Shown: positions 1 to 13,600 of the stretch, piece after piece | Numbering within the stretch: the first letter of the stretch is position 1 | Layout of the letters: every line of letters begins with the position of its first letter | NCBI RefSeq assembly: GCF_026151205.1 | Contig: NC_087074.1 | Span: forward strand, 11,763,182 to 11,823,181 | Length of the DNA stretch: 60,000 bases | DNA from: Bolinopsis microptera | Taxonomy: Eukaryota > Ctenophora > Tentaculata > Lobata > Bolinopsidae | Direction of reading: 5' to 3' | The notes under the pieces: generated by a model | Seen by the model: only the letters and a program-made list of their open reading frames with translations | Told to the model about the DNA's origin: nothing | Database searches by the model: none | Program-made: the position numbers and the translations under genes

Positions 1-712
1 ATCTTTATTTTTGAAGGATTCGGTTCAGTTCAGCGACTGGGAACGTTTGGAGAAGGACAAGTTATGAGATCGTGAATATTGAATGAACGATTAGTCTTAG
101 GAATAAATGTTTAACAATTATGTAATAGAACCCTATGAAAGAGTAACATATTTTTGAGAAATGTGCACAAGTAAAGCAGGGAGGAAAACTTCATTTTCCA
201 ATTTCAATATTTAATTTTGATTAAATCTTAACTTATTTTATCAGATTAATTATTAAAGAAACGTAATAAAACCTTAAAAATATGATAAAACTGTTTCTTG
301 ACCAGTCTCCACCAACTACAAAACCTGGAACCTATTCAACATACTATACACAACAGTTATATTGAATTTATAAATTTGTTTCATTCAAAAACAGTTTCTT
401 ATGCCTTGTACTGACCAGCTTCCACATTGTATATTGCAACATTAGAAAGATGAAAGCTACACTTGAGCTGAACGTGAATGTTGAGGAAGATTAAAGTACA
501 ACTAATTAGTTACACATTGCGGGCCTGAGGCACGCTTTCAGTAACTTTTTACATCAAGGTGCAAGCTACGTGAAAAGCTCCAGAAAAGAATCAATTTATA
601 GATTACTAAATTTAGCCCGCTATATCTCATTTCTTGTCAGATTTTTCTAACATCAAGAATGATCAGTTCTCTAGAAAGATAATTTATTTGCGCTTGAAAA
701 ATAAAAATGTAC
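1..712. other. SNX13 intron; no exon recognised
   Basis: AT-rich sequence downstream of SNX13 exon 16. I looked for the remaining Nexin_C exons on the minus strand and saw none, so they should lie left of the window. No repeat or RNA gene is visible. Confidence 0.5.
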
Positions 713-3700
713 CTGTTTTTCATATCGAACACCTCATCCGTGAGCAAGATCAGAACTTTTAAGGGAATATTCTCTTCGTCATCTAGTGAACTATTTGCCT
801 GAAGATTTAGGTTTCAAATAACAGCTCTGAGCTCTGCTGAAAGTGAAGTCACGGATATATTTTGGTCCTTTATTCAGTAATATTTCAAATAATGCCCACC
901 ATTTATACGATATAAGGAATTTTAAGCGATAAATTTGCTATTACTGCGCTTTTTGATCTTGCAACTACAGGGTTTCGTCAGGATAAGGCATTTTTTCTGG
1001 GAATAGTGATTTAGAAAGTTGATTCAAAGAAGGCATTAACTAAAGTAATATGCCAAACTATATTAGATTAGAACAAACTTAAATCGGATTTACATCGAAC
1101 TGTAAGCTCTCATCAAGATCCTCTGTTGGTTCAGGTGTAATGTCTGAAGCGTTGCTACTTCCCGAGCTGATGAACTCCATTACTTGCTCTAATACTTCTG
1201 GACTTTGGAGCGTTGCGTCGTCAAATAAACCTGACAAGTAATTTTACAATATTAACATGGTAATATAATTAACAACTGGTAATTTCATTTCTTTTCTTTA
1301 GCAGATCAAGATTATTTCAGTACAAATCAGAGTGGGATGATGAATTATGATTTACAAATATATTTAAAGTCTTACCTTTAAGGTATCCGTTAAGTGCGTC
1401 CTTTCTATTAGAGATATAATCCTTATCAAGTCCACTGAAGATGGAAGATTTAGGAAGATTAATGGAAGGTAATTGGTCTGATATCCGTGTCTGAAACTTC
1501 TTTATTTCCTCAAATGTTTTAGGAACTATCCACTGTTTCTCCTCGCCGTGATCCCCACGGTACTTAAGCACTACTCCGTACAATGCGTCTTGCTGCGGAG
1601 ATCATATGGTTATGTGTCGTCACGTGGTTATGTGTCGTCACGTGGTTATGTGTCGTCACGTGGTTATGTGTCGTCACGTGGTTATGTGTCGTCACGTGGT
1701 TATGTGTCGTCACGTGTTTTGAACTTTTGAAGATTCGTAGCTGATAGCATGACGGTAACCGCGGGGGGGGGGGGGGGGGGGTGTTTTAACCGTGGCATTT
1801 ACTTTAACCCCAACGAGAATAAAATGCATAACTAGTCGAACTGTCCGAAATTATATGCATTAATGATTAAGCAGTGCAATGTTTTACTCACGTTTCTAGC
1901 GCAGTGTATGTAATTGTAAAGTAAATTTCCCCCACTGTCGCGCGCACGTTTTTTCTATAATCATTAGTTCAAAAACGTCGAAATATTCGGTCTGCACAGA
2001 TACACGAAGTCCAGTATCTCTTTGAGTTTGAGCGTGAAGAACGTCCAGGGCTTTTCATGATAAGCAGAGGTGCAACCAAGATGATTTCATACGAGAAAGG
2101 CTCATTTTCCATTTCATTGAAACAAAAATAGACTTGATTTATTGAAACAAATCAAAATAATAAATATAATTTTACTCCATAGATAAAGAAATAAACATCA
2201 AAACGAATTTAGAATAAAATTGTCTATTTTTTACAATAACACTAACAGATTACAGTGACTGTAAAAATTAGTATCTGCTGTAAGAATTAGTATCTGCTTT
2301 TAGGAAGAACTACAGTTCCTTGAATGTAAAGTGTCCTCAAGATAGCGATGTTTTTGTTGCAAATATCCTTTGCGAAGGGTTATATATTCTCCAAGGTAAC
2401 TTTCTCTAACTGTAATATAGAGTGTTGTAGCTGGGGCAGGTCTACTTTAGCTGCCTCTGCAATGCAGCGCTTCCTGGTAAACTGTGCCCTGGACAGGCTG
2501 ATCTGCTCTAGAGCTGATGTACGTGTTATCCCCGAGGAGACACGTTTAACAATACTGTCATACTCCGCGATATTTCCGTGCAGAGAGAATATTCTCATCG
2601 CTCTACGAACAGGTGGGCGAGTAGCAGGAGGTTAGCTGAGTAGGACTGGGGAGGGTTTAGAATGGGAGGTTCCGTTCTGGGGAGTATAACCACAGGAGTA
2701 GGAGGCAGGAGCAGTCAGTACAGGGAACTTTGATGGTACCGCGGGAGGAGATAGAGGCACAGGAACCAAAGCAGGGACCACAGGACCATCAGAGTGGTTG
2801 AGATCTGTTGTAGCTGGTAGACGGTGAATGACTGGAAGAAGAGGAGGATGCAACACACGCCACAGCAGAAGGCCGGTTAGAACTAATTGTTGAAGGAACA
2901 GAAGCAATCAGCAGACTAGAGGATTGGATGGACTGGGTCTCACAGCAGGAGTACAGTGGGTCGAACAAGGGTTCAAAACAATGATGATCTGGTGATCGTC
3001 AGGCTCGTCACTGAAACCACTCCGAACTGAGCTGTCCGGATACAATCACTGCACGTTAAGGATGGAAGGTCAGGAATGTAAGAGGTCCTGGAGCAGGTAG
3101 TGGAGACGTGACCAGCTGTCCCGCAGTGATCGTATTTAGGGGGAACTGTGTCAAGTTGTGTTCCCTGCATGATAGTTGTAGAGTGGAGAGATGAAAGAAC
3201 TGGGAGACAAGGTCAACAGGAAATCGCGGCACGTGCGGAATCGCGATTTTTCCCATTTTCCGCGACAAATTTGTTACGTAAGTAAGATTTGGAACAATGA
3301 GAAAATTGATCAATTGTTAAGACAGTTAATCTATATTATAACTTTATAACATACTTTTGCGAACACAATATGGACTAAAACTCATGAGGGTAAAGGAAAT
3401 ATTTCTACGAACATGATGAACATGATAGTGAAAAACTTATACAAAGGATGCCACAATGCTGGCAACATGCTGCAACCTCTAAGTAGTTAGTAGCCACCTC
3501 TAAGTCGTACACACAAACCAACTAGAGAACTAGCAAGTCATTACCCTACAAACCAGTCTACCCCTAATTCATAATTCTATTCGTGCAAATACATTATCTT
3601 TTGATGCGATTTTCGAGATTTTCACCACGATTTCACCTTGTCGCGGCGCCGCGATTTTTGGCCTAAATAATCGCGATTTACTTTTGTCCTTGCTGGGAGA

Positions 3701-4680
3701 GGGGAAATTACAGGGCAATTAATGATCAGCCGTGCGTAGACCGTACATCAAGCAACCATTAAGTGCACACTGCACTGCACGCTAACCCTTCATTCAATGT
3801 GTGTTGGCCAGTCAACAGTGTGCAAAGTGCAAACCGTGCATGGAGCATGCGTCAACTGTATGTCGAGTGATCCGATCGTTCATCAAGAGTGCATGGACTG
3901 TTCGTTGGCAGATTAGCATGTTGCCATGATACGCTTATGACATAACCCCATTTAAGGTACATATAAATGCTGATTATGCGAACTTTATCCATTTCCTGCT
4001 AGTTTTTAAACAGCTTTCGACATTTAAAACGACATTTACGTCACCTCTCCCCCATACTCATATCACCATGCTACAGCGCTCTCTTAATATAAACTAATAT
4101 GCTATACATTTCTATATTTAAGACTTTATTGTCATAATTGTAAGTACAATTAACATTCCAGAGCGCTGTTCAGTGTTCAAGTGTTATTTAATTGGTAGAA
4201 TAACAATGACGCCTCATGGAAACTTACAAACACCTTTGTAGTGCTAACAATTATCCAACAACTGACTCAACAACTTAATAACCGTTGTAACGTAGTTTAA
4301 TTGACTGTTTGTTTCCTTCCGTTTGTAAAAATATTGTAAAATTTAGGGAGCAGAATAATATGCTCAGTGGTATGATGATGGAATTTTGCTCTCAGCATTC
4401 AGCATTCTTCCCATAAAAATATTACTCGGTAACAATATGTTATTATCCTCTTAATTATCCCATTAATTATCCCATTAATTACTCTATTAATTATTTAATT
4501 ATCCTATCAATTACCCCATTAATTACCCTATTAATTACCTTGTCTTTGCCCACCATTGAGACGTGTGGAATGTCTGCACTGAATCTGCCGTTAGGTGAGA
4601 TAGCCACGGGTTTAAAGGCTGATGAACTACACGGCTCTTCTGGAGACATTTCGTCTAGTTGGTCCTGAGGAGGGGTTTTG
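713..4680 (-). CDS. SNX13: SNX13 exons 13-16 (linker, PX domain, start of Nexin_C)
   Basis: Exon 13 (4680-4539) is a Ser/Pro/Glu-rich linker, TPPQDQLDEMSPEEPCSSS. Exons 14 and 15 are the PX domain: ALYGVVLKYRG, KQWIVPKTFEEIKKFQTRIS, LPKSSIFSGLDKDYISNRKD, ALNGYLKG, then PEVLEQVMEFISSG. The classical basic phosphoinositide-binding RRYS motif is replaced by KTFEE, so lipid binding may be weak (inference). Exon 16 begins Nexin_C with ENIPLKVLILLTDEVFDMKN. Exon 15 can also be read through to a TAA ten bases past its end, but the GTAAAT donor and the matching phase-0 exon 16 favour splicing. No further Nexin_C exon is visible in bases 1-712. Confidence 0.88.
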
Positions 4681-7600
4681 CTGTTTTGTTCAATTTTTAT
4701 GTGTGAGATCAATATTTTAAAACTTTGAAATATTCACAGAGTCTTTGATGTGTATTGTAAATATTTTCATGCCTTGTATTGGGTTTTCCTCAAGGTTGCT
4801 TTCTTTAAGCCGGATTAGGAATTATCATAATTACTTTTGGTCTAGTTCCGATTCAGATGCAGGTGCTAAGATCATATCAGTACCGCGCACTGATAACGTG
4901 CACTGATAACGCGCACTGATAACGCGCACTGATAACGCGCACTGATAACGCGCACTGCTTTATGTAATTTTAATATTATGTGTTAAAACTACGGTTAAAG
5001 TTATACACATTGGTCAATTGTCACCTCATCAAAGTTTGGGCTTGACACATTTCATTCGTATCAGTACACCAGAATCAATACGTTATGTAAGGTTGTCATT
5101 TATATCGTCACCTCCTATTTGGCTGCTTACTAAGTTACTAGCGGAACTCGTCCTTGTTTTGAATACTAATGAGATAATGTTGTGTCGTGTGTTTTCAGCT
5201 TTATATCACGTCACACGTGTTCCCAACCTTAAGTCGCGTGTTTGCTTGTTCAAGCTGACGACTGTTACAAAACGTAATTAGACGAATTGGAAGGCGTCAG
5301 CTGTCGAATCTAACATAATAAAATAGAATTCAACCTATTATATTATTACGTTTTTAACCATCATGTCTTTGTTATGCCTAACATAATGTTATCATCATTC
5401 TTTGCATAATAGTATCATAATAATATAATAATGCTGCCTGTCTCATGTCATTAGTGTTCCTAGCGTATAATAATTCTCGGTCACTGCTTTTTTTTTATCA
5501 AGACACTTATTTTACTTCGGAGTATTTCAACAGCCACATTGTTACACATGTGCAACCAGCCAATTACAGGAAGCCGAAGGATTTGTTTTTAGCCAGTGAC
5601 GGTTAAGGTAGTGTGTACCGTACTTTCTTCGCCCGAGACTTTGCTGCAATGTGCAGCTCCTCATTTAACCCTCACACCCGATTTCTCGAGTATTCGGCTG
5701 AGTAGACCGGGGGCTGCGTAGACCACTCAGGATCCTTAGCTGAACGTCAACGACGCTCACCCCACGACCAGGCAGACAGTGGGATTTGAACCCGCAACTT
5801 CACGATTGCAAAGCTGGCGTTCTAACCAACTGCGCTACCTGGCCGTTCTTATCTACTAGAACTTAATTTGAATTCTTTAATTTCTTTTTGAACAAAAGCT
5901 TTTCTTTTACTGCTAAGGTTATATACTTTTACTGTAATATAAGGTTTACTTTCTATGAATTTAAGCATAATATTATAATGAGTCATGACGGTGCATTATT
6001 CACATTATTCTAAAGAGAATTCTGACCGTATCGCAGCCCTGACCATGTCGATGCAGTGCTTATCTAGACTTGGCTTATCTCCAAATATTCAAAATCTCAA
6101 AGTTCACAGTTAGAAGGGACTATGTTTAGTGAGTCTAACACCTCAAATAGTCTAGTTATAATACTAGAGATTAGCTGCTTAGAACTTCCGTGCGTGTCGA
6201 ACTATGGTACGTATACCTGCTCAGACATGGCCACCTTAAATCTTTATTCATGTTTATTGTTTATTGTTTAAGGGGATCAAAGAAACGCCATCCTGGCGAG
6301 GTGAGGGTCCTATATTATAAACCCCTCCGGGATAGAATAAGATTATGATAATCCCGGCTCCCGCTAAATAGATTCTGATAATCCCGCCTCCCGCTGTTAG
6401 TTTTTTCCCGCTGAATAAATAACCCCGGCACAACTTCTATAATCCCGCCCCGCTAATTTGGCTCAACAAGATTTGTTTTGTTTTGATATTCCATGAGAAT
6501 TTCAACTGCGCACTGTCACGTGTTTTGATGACGTGTATCACGTGACTAACTACTACGACGCGCATTGGTAAAAAATGTCACGTGACCTATGGCTTAACGT
6601 AAGAACTATAAATACACTTGATCTACGTATCGGTCTAATTGCAGGCGCTGGCAAAACTCCAGCACACTGCTTACATTACTTAAACTCTTACATTAATAGG
6701 ACTTACCTGAGGACCCCAGGCTATTATGTTCATTAACATAATATATAGATTTGGCGGAATGACAGGCTGAGCGCGGCCCAGTAATAATAGGACCAGTTCC
6801 AGAACTTGTCTCGACGGTTACATTTGATTTTGTCCGGTTAATTTTGTCGTGTTTGATATAACTATAAGCCATGTATTATAGTCGTCTACTTTGATGAACT
6901 TCATGACACGATATCATTATTAGCTCCACCTTTTATCGCTTGCCAGGCTTAACTCGACGCCCCTTTAAGTCGATATTCATATTCATTCAACGTACTTCTG
7001 ACTGAGGAATAATGTTTAGATATAACGCCAATTTCAAATGTCATAGTACCTTAGTTGTATTTATTTCAATTTGGTAGTCCCCAATTCCATTTCATATTTT
7101 CCATACTGATCTCATATGGCTAGAATTAAGAGTAAAATGTCAAATTTGTTGGTCCTAGCACTAACCCGGAGGGGTTTATAACACATAACACCGGCACGCT
7201 TAAGTTATATTAAAATAACCCCTCGTGCTAAAGCACGTCGGGGTTATTTTCATAATAATCCCTCGTGCTTCGCACTCGAAATTATTATAAATTTTTCCCG
7301 CGCGTCGCGGGAAAAATTGAAATATAATCCCTGCGCATGCCGGGGTTATGTGTGTTATATGACTATCCGTCAGAGCGCTCCACACGGCTCTCCCCTAAGC
7401 TCTTGCTAAATACTAGCCGTTTAAGCTGAATCTATATTGAACGACAATAGTAATGTCTAGTGTATTATCTCACGGAGCTGCCCCGAGCAGGCAAGATAAG
7501 GAGGTAACTGTCGTTAATGGGGGCTCAGTGGGGTATGCAAGTTAACACATGTTACAAGTTCAGGTAGCACGTGGTGTTACCAAGGTGACACGTGGTTACC

Positions 7601-10600
7601 AAGGGGATAGTCACGTGGGGGCTAAGGAACTCTATTACTTGGTTGATGTGGACCGTTTACAATGCTATTACGAGGTATCTGTAACTGTAACTTGTAAGAT
7701 AGAAGCTGTGACAAAGGATAAACGCCAAGCTTATATTGTTGTTGTTTTATATAACGTATTGTTTTAAACTTGGCACCTTGTAGTTCTTATCTTTGAGAAC
7801 GTGTTATTTATTTCATAACTAGCGTTGAGCATTTTTGTGAAGGTCATTGCAGAGAACTTCAAACCGCATTTGATTTCCCATTTTGTTGTCAGTTTGCATT
7901 TATTATTGAACTTACTACACTCGTTGTATTATGAAGAAAACACTATAAACAGCAATAAATATCACATTGTATCGTACGGTATTACCAAATGCAAATTCCC
8001 TGGATCCAAATTGTTCACCGTACATTGGTTGTTTCCGTTTCACGACAGATCCGTTAAGGCTTACCCAATCCGTTTTATTGTGTTTGATCCGTTTCACTAT
8101 AATAAACAAGATATATTTCACCGTACCTGATTTAAGTCGAGTTCAGTAAGGCACCGGTAGTACAGCATGCTCTTTCTAAAAGTGTTGTAGTACTTCTTAT
8201 CCTTGTTCAGTATGTTGTATATTCCCTCTTGTACCTGCAAATATTAACATTTATTGATTATGTTGAATTAAATATTTCTTTGTAGATAGCTGAAGTTCAC
8301 GTACCAAAGAAGGAACGTTAGACCGATGTTTAACAAACAGTTGTTCATTTTAATTTGGTGGCTGATAGCAGGTGAGCAATATTTTATATCAAACTCGTTT
8401 ATCAAACTCTTTGCTTGAACAAATTGTGATTTATAAAACATATAAAACACCACTACGAATATTTATCATGAGCTTAGTTTGAATCTGTTCTGAATCTCAG
8501 GGATATCGACTGAAATAGTGACAATATCAGATTGTAAACTTGGAGAAGAGTTGAACCCTACAGCTACAGCATGTAGTAAGATAATAGATTACTATTTGTT
8601 ACCCCAAATTCCAGGAAATAACATAGCTTTTCAAAATTCACATATTAGATATTTATCACCGAAACAGGAGGTATTTATTTATCTGTAGCACAATCAGTTC
8701 CTTAAATAGCCAGGGGGAAAGCGCACGTCTCATCTTGTCGAAACGTCTGTAACACCACAGTAACACCACAGTAATACTACTGTAACACCACTGTAACACC
8801 TCTGTAACACCACTGTAACACCACAGTAATACCACAGTAACACCACAGTAACACCACTGTACCACCACTGTACCACCACTGTACCACCACAGTAACACCA
8901 CAGTAACACCACAGTAACACCACAGTAACACCACTGTACCACCACTGTACCACCACTGTAACACCACTGTAACACCACTGTACCACCACTGTAACACCAC
9001 TGTAACACCACTGTAACACCACTGTAACACCACTGTAACACCACTGTACCACCACTGTACCACCACTGTACCACCACAGTAACACCACAGTAACACCACA
9101 GTAACACCACAGTAACACCACTGTACCACCACTGTAACACCACTGTAACACCTCTGTAACACCACTGTAACACCACTGTAACACCACTGTAACACCACTG
9201 TACCACCACTGTAACACCACAGTAACACCACTGTAACACCACAGTAACACCACAGTAACACCACAGTAACACCACTGTACCACCACTGTAACACCACTGT
9301 AACACCTCTGTAACACCACTGTAACACCACTGTAACACGTAATAACTAATAACTAACGCGAGATTCCCCCAGCGATGTGCAGACCAGGGCACTACAGAAA
9401 CAGTACAATGTCAGAGTGCGCTAAATGTGCTGTGAACAGTATTGCACCCTACAGAGAAAGTATATTGTACGAGAACTGTCCGAAGTGTTCAGATGGGGCT
9501 GTAGCCGATGAACCGAGGTGGCAGTGTAGTAAGTAATCATTACTTTTATTTTGGAGGGTAGCTTCAGGTTTGAATCAGTGGGAGAGAGATTTAATGATAA
9601 CGTGCTACACTGTGTTTAGAAACTGAGTTCATTTTTATTTACATTTAAAGGATTTTATGTGCTGAGCTGAGACCGGTTGTATTAGCTCTCAACAAATATC
9701 TACTTCAGTTGAGTGTAGGATTGGGACGTACAGGAGCTCTGACCTGACTGTCTGTACGGGCTGTCCTCTCAATACGTACGCTAGTAGCACAGGGAGTTCG
9801 GAATGTGCGGAATGTGGGGCCGGAACAGCGGCTAACTCTCTGAGAACCGGATGTGGTGAGTAACTTATATCTATGATATAATTCTGTTTCTGTTCCATTA
9901 GGTGTGTTACATTTTAGATTTATTTGATTCAGGCGCGCGTTTACGTTTAAGAAATAAGGCTGACCATAAGTTGTTGATTCTTTAATCTTTTATGTTGTTT
10001 ATCATCAAATAACATGATATTTTACATTAATCAGAGAAATTTTTTTAGTAATTATTTAGTATAATAAATACCAATAATTATAACTAAATTATCAAATTTA
10101 CATAATCAAAATTTATGGAAGTAGGAACTTCCATGTTAATATAAAAACCGCGTTAAGAATAACTTTCCGCTTAGAATACAACCTATGACAATCGTCCATT
10201 TGCGAGATTATAAAGTGTCTCCTTTATTTCAAAGGTTATTTTAAATCAATTATTCCGAAACTTTCATTACTGAAATGAGAAATCTTCTCCTTTAAAGTCT
10301 TCTCAGAAATCACCGAAATCTCCAAAATCGCCGAAGTCGTCTCCGCCGAAGTCGTCTCCGCCGAAGTCGTCTCCACCAAAACCATCGTCCCCGCCGAAAC
10401 CACCATCATCTCCTCCAAAACCACCATCATCTCCTCCAAAACCACCATCATCTCCTCCAAAACCACCATCATCTCCTCCAAAACCACCATCATCTCCTCC
10501 AAAACCACCATCATCTCCTCCAAAACCACCATCATCTCCTCCAAAACCACCATCATCTTCCTCTGGGAAGAGATCAGCTGGAGCTTCACGGACTTCCCCA

Positions 10601-13600
10601 AATCCAGGCGTCTCCTCACATTTAGACGCTTCTATACAGCACAACCTAGGACAGACGCTCTGCATCCAAATACCACCAGCAGTTTCCAAAGAGCATTCTG
10701 AAGGAGAAGCACCCATGGTGGCACAGAACCAGTCGTCAGGAGGCAGGTTAGCGCAGTAGTCACCTCCACACTTCGGTAAGTCTTCACAGAACAGGATCTC
10801 CGCTAGACCTGCCGTGATAACTCCGTCTTCAGGAGCGTCCATCCCTACAAATGAGATGGCCAGCTCACCGTACTTAGATAAGTCAACGTCATTGCTGAAA
10901 CACCACGGAGCAGGAGCCACGCCCTCAGGATTTCTGCAGTAATTATGATTCAGATTTGAACCATGAGCCATGGCAGCTTTACCATATTCAACTAAATCTT
11001 CATTGACGTAACCGAACAGCCCCTTGGCCACCACTGCCTGCCAGTTGAGGCACTTCAAAGCAGGATAGCTCACAGTTTCATCTTTCGGGCCGTTGTAGTT
11101 CTTTCCATTGCCACTCCAATCACCACCATCTATCTGCACACATGCCTGCAAGATCCTACTGTCAGGACCGTAAAGATCCTGTACAACACAGTGGTTCTCA
11201 GCCCCAACTAGACGGTACCCAGAGTTGCACTCTACCTCCAAAACTTCCCTATTTTGCAGCATGCCTCTGTTCAGAACCCTACCATTTTCTATAATTGGAA
11301 GGTGACACGTTCCAGTTGGAGGGTCTCCGACTCCCGCAAGGACGTTAACATTGTGCTCCAAAGTTCCACAGTCACTGGGGTGGAACTGGCAGGTGTGGGG
11401 ACACAATGCCATCACTGCACTAATCCCACACAACTTCAAATAGCTGGAACAGTCTCCCTTCGTGAAGCTCTCGTTGTCTTTACAAGAATCACGTGCACAT
11501 ACCAAGCAGGTTCCAGCACAGATTTTCTTTATTTTTTCATTCTTGCAGTTTTCCCACTTCTTACCCTGTTCGGCACATGTCAACTCAAATCCTGGTGTGT
11601 CAAGACATTCTGGACGTCCAGTAAAGTCCCAAACTTTATTTTTGTTGGCTGGAGCCGATGTTTTTGGGTCATATCCCTCAACAAGTGGACCTTCGTTAGA
11701 GACACATTCTTGGTCCGCTTTTGTGCACGTGTAGGTACTTTTACACCATTTTGGTGAGTGAACTGGACACTTTGTAACCGGATCATAGCCTGCTTTGTCA
11801 TCAACCAAGGTGACCTCAGCAGCCTTTAGGTTGTTCTCAATACCACAAATATTACCACCTCGAGGGATGAGGAAATGACCTCTTCTCATCCAAGTGTCAC
11901 CCCTGCTGTCCCGAACTATGTAATACTCTGTCCCTGACTCGTCTTTATGTGTACCAACTATCAGGACGTTGATGTGTGTGAAAATTGTAGATTTACCGTT
12001 GATCACGTGACCATTCTCACCAGTCAACCAGGAGGAGTATCCATCAATGAGGCCGTCTTGGTCGTTGTCAAAGTACTTGGCAGTGTACGCATCCCAATCT
12101 TCAACCAGCTTGCTCTTTCTTTGTAGGTACGAGCATTTCATTTCGTCCGTGCTCATCTTTGCAAAGACAAAACCTGATTTCTCCAGCCATTCATCCACTT
12201 CTTCAGGCAGCATCCTTGACTGTTCTCCTACATGGATGGGATTCAGCTGGACTTGCAAGCCGTTAGGAGCTTGAGCCGCCCTACAAATAGAGGATTCAGC
12301 AAGGGCACCACCTTGAAAGGGCAGGTACAAATCATCTGGAGCCAACCTCTGCTGAACATTGACCCATTTCACCAGATGATCAATCTGAACATCAGAACAT
12401 CCACTGTAGAAACAGTCGATTATCTCCTGCTCTGATAACTTAGTCGGGGTCTTCCCTGTTAATTTCTGGTACCCGATCTCCAGAGCTCCTGTCAAAGCAA
12501 AGGCAGCAGTGTTTTCACAGAGGCCTCCAGTGAAGGGGTGTCGCCTGGAATGAGGGGGGATACCGGGTAGGTCGTATTGTAGACTAGATGATTTCCTCTG
12601 GTGGAGCGTATCAATCGCATTGGCAGCAGCAAGAGCTGCAATTAGGACGACGGCAGCTAACATGGTTGCATTAAGAATGTGTCTGATAAAAAAAGAAAAA
12701 AAGGCTGCTTTACTTCTTAAAATTTAAAATATGTAAAATTGTCGACAGTTTGGACCATTCATTTATTCTGGCGAATCAAATCACACCATAGGGAAGCCCA
12801 TCATCGACACAAACAAACATTTTTGCATCAAATTGCATCATGCGTTGTGGCAGATCATTGGCAAATTATCAAGATTAAAAACAACAAAACCGTTCTTGTC
12901 CCCCCCTGTCGAGCTTCCGAACCTTTCAAAACTAAACTTAGAAAAGCTATTATTTTCCTACCAATGAATCTATTATCGGCTATGAAATGAAACTGTGATC
13001 TCTAATTAATCAATCAATGAATTTCGAATATCTGTCAACTCCAAAACATTTAAGCCGCTATTTAAAATTAGGCGATATATAAAGTCTTTTCTTTAGTCAG
13101 AAAAAGTACATCAAATTCTGTAAATTCTCGGCTGACGTGGATCCATCATTATCTTCAAAGACTCGAGATTTGAGGATTGACAATATATTTCCTAGCTTAG
13201 TTAATTGTGACACGTCATGCATTTCGACGAAATAATTAGCATGCTTATGGAAGTTGCTAACATGTAGTACCCCAGTCGACAACTCCTGAACATTGGTGGG
13301 GTTTAAAAGGCGAATGTACGAACCAACTTATCTAAATTATTGTATTTGCATTATAAAGCTAATTAATCACAACTATAATCAATAACTATCTTACTTTTAT
13401 TTAGTTTTGTTAATAAAATTGTTCCAGACAAGTGTCCAGTGGGAGAGTACAGGAGTTCAGATATGGACACGTGTTCAAAGTGTGCTACAGAGGGAACTGA
13501 ACCGAATGTAGAACAGAGTACTTGTGGTATGTTATATAGGTACACTGTTATTATTCGTAAAATGCTGTTATATATACTCCTTTTTAACAACGTTAAACAC

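Noticed and set aside
1081-1094. Stop of SNX13 immediately after the PX domain
   Set aside because: Reading past exon 15 gives a TAA a few codons on, but a GTAAAT donor precedes it and an in-phase Nexin_C exon (798-713) follows.
1609-1716. CRISPR-like array
   Set aside because: Head-to-tail identical units without unique spacers in a eukaryotic intron; it is a minisatellite.
5768-5844. tRNA gene
   Set aside because: D and T arms are present, but the anticodon stem does not pair and a non-tRNA body follows, so a SINE head fits better.
8656-9392. Three overlapping minus-strand ORFs of 180-224 codons with an 11-residue repeat
   Set aside because: They are the three frames of an 11-bp minisatellite with no stop in its unit. 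There is no start context, signal or homology, and the array is an intron of the Sushi gene.
11254-11757. 167-codon plus-strand ORF
   Set aside because: Antisense shadow of the pseudoprotease/ShKT coding region; no domain of its own.
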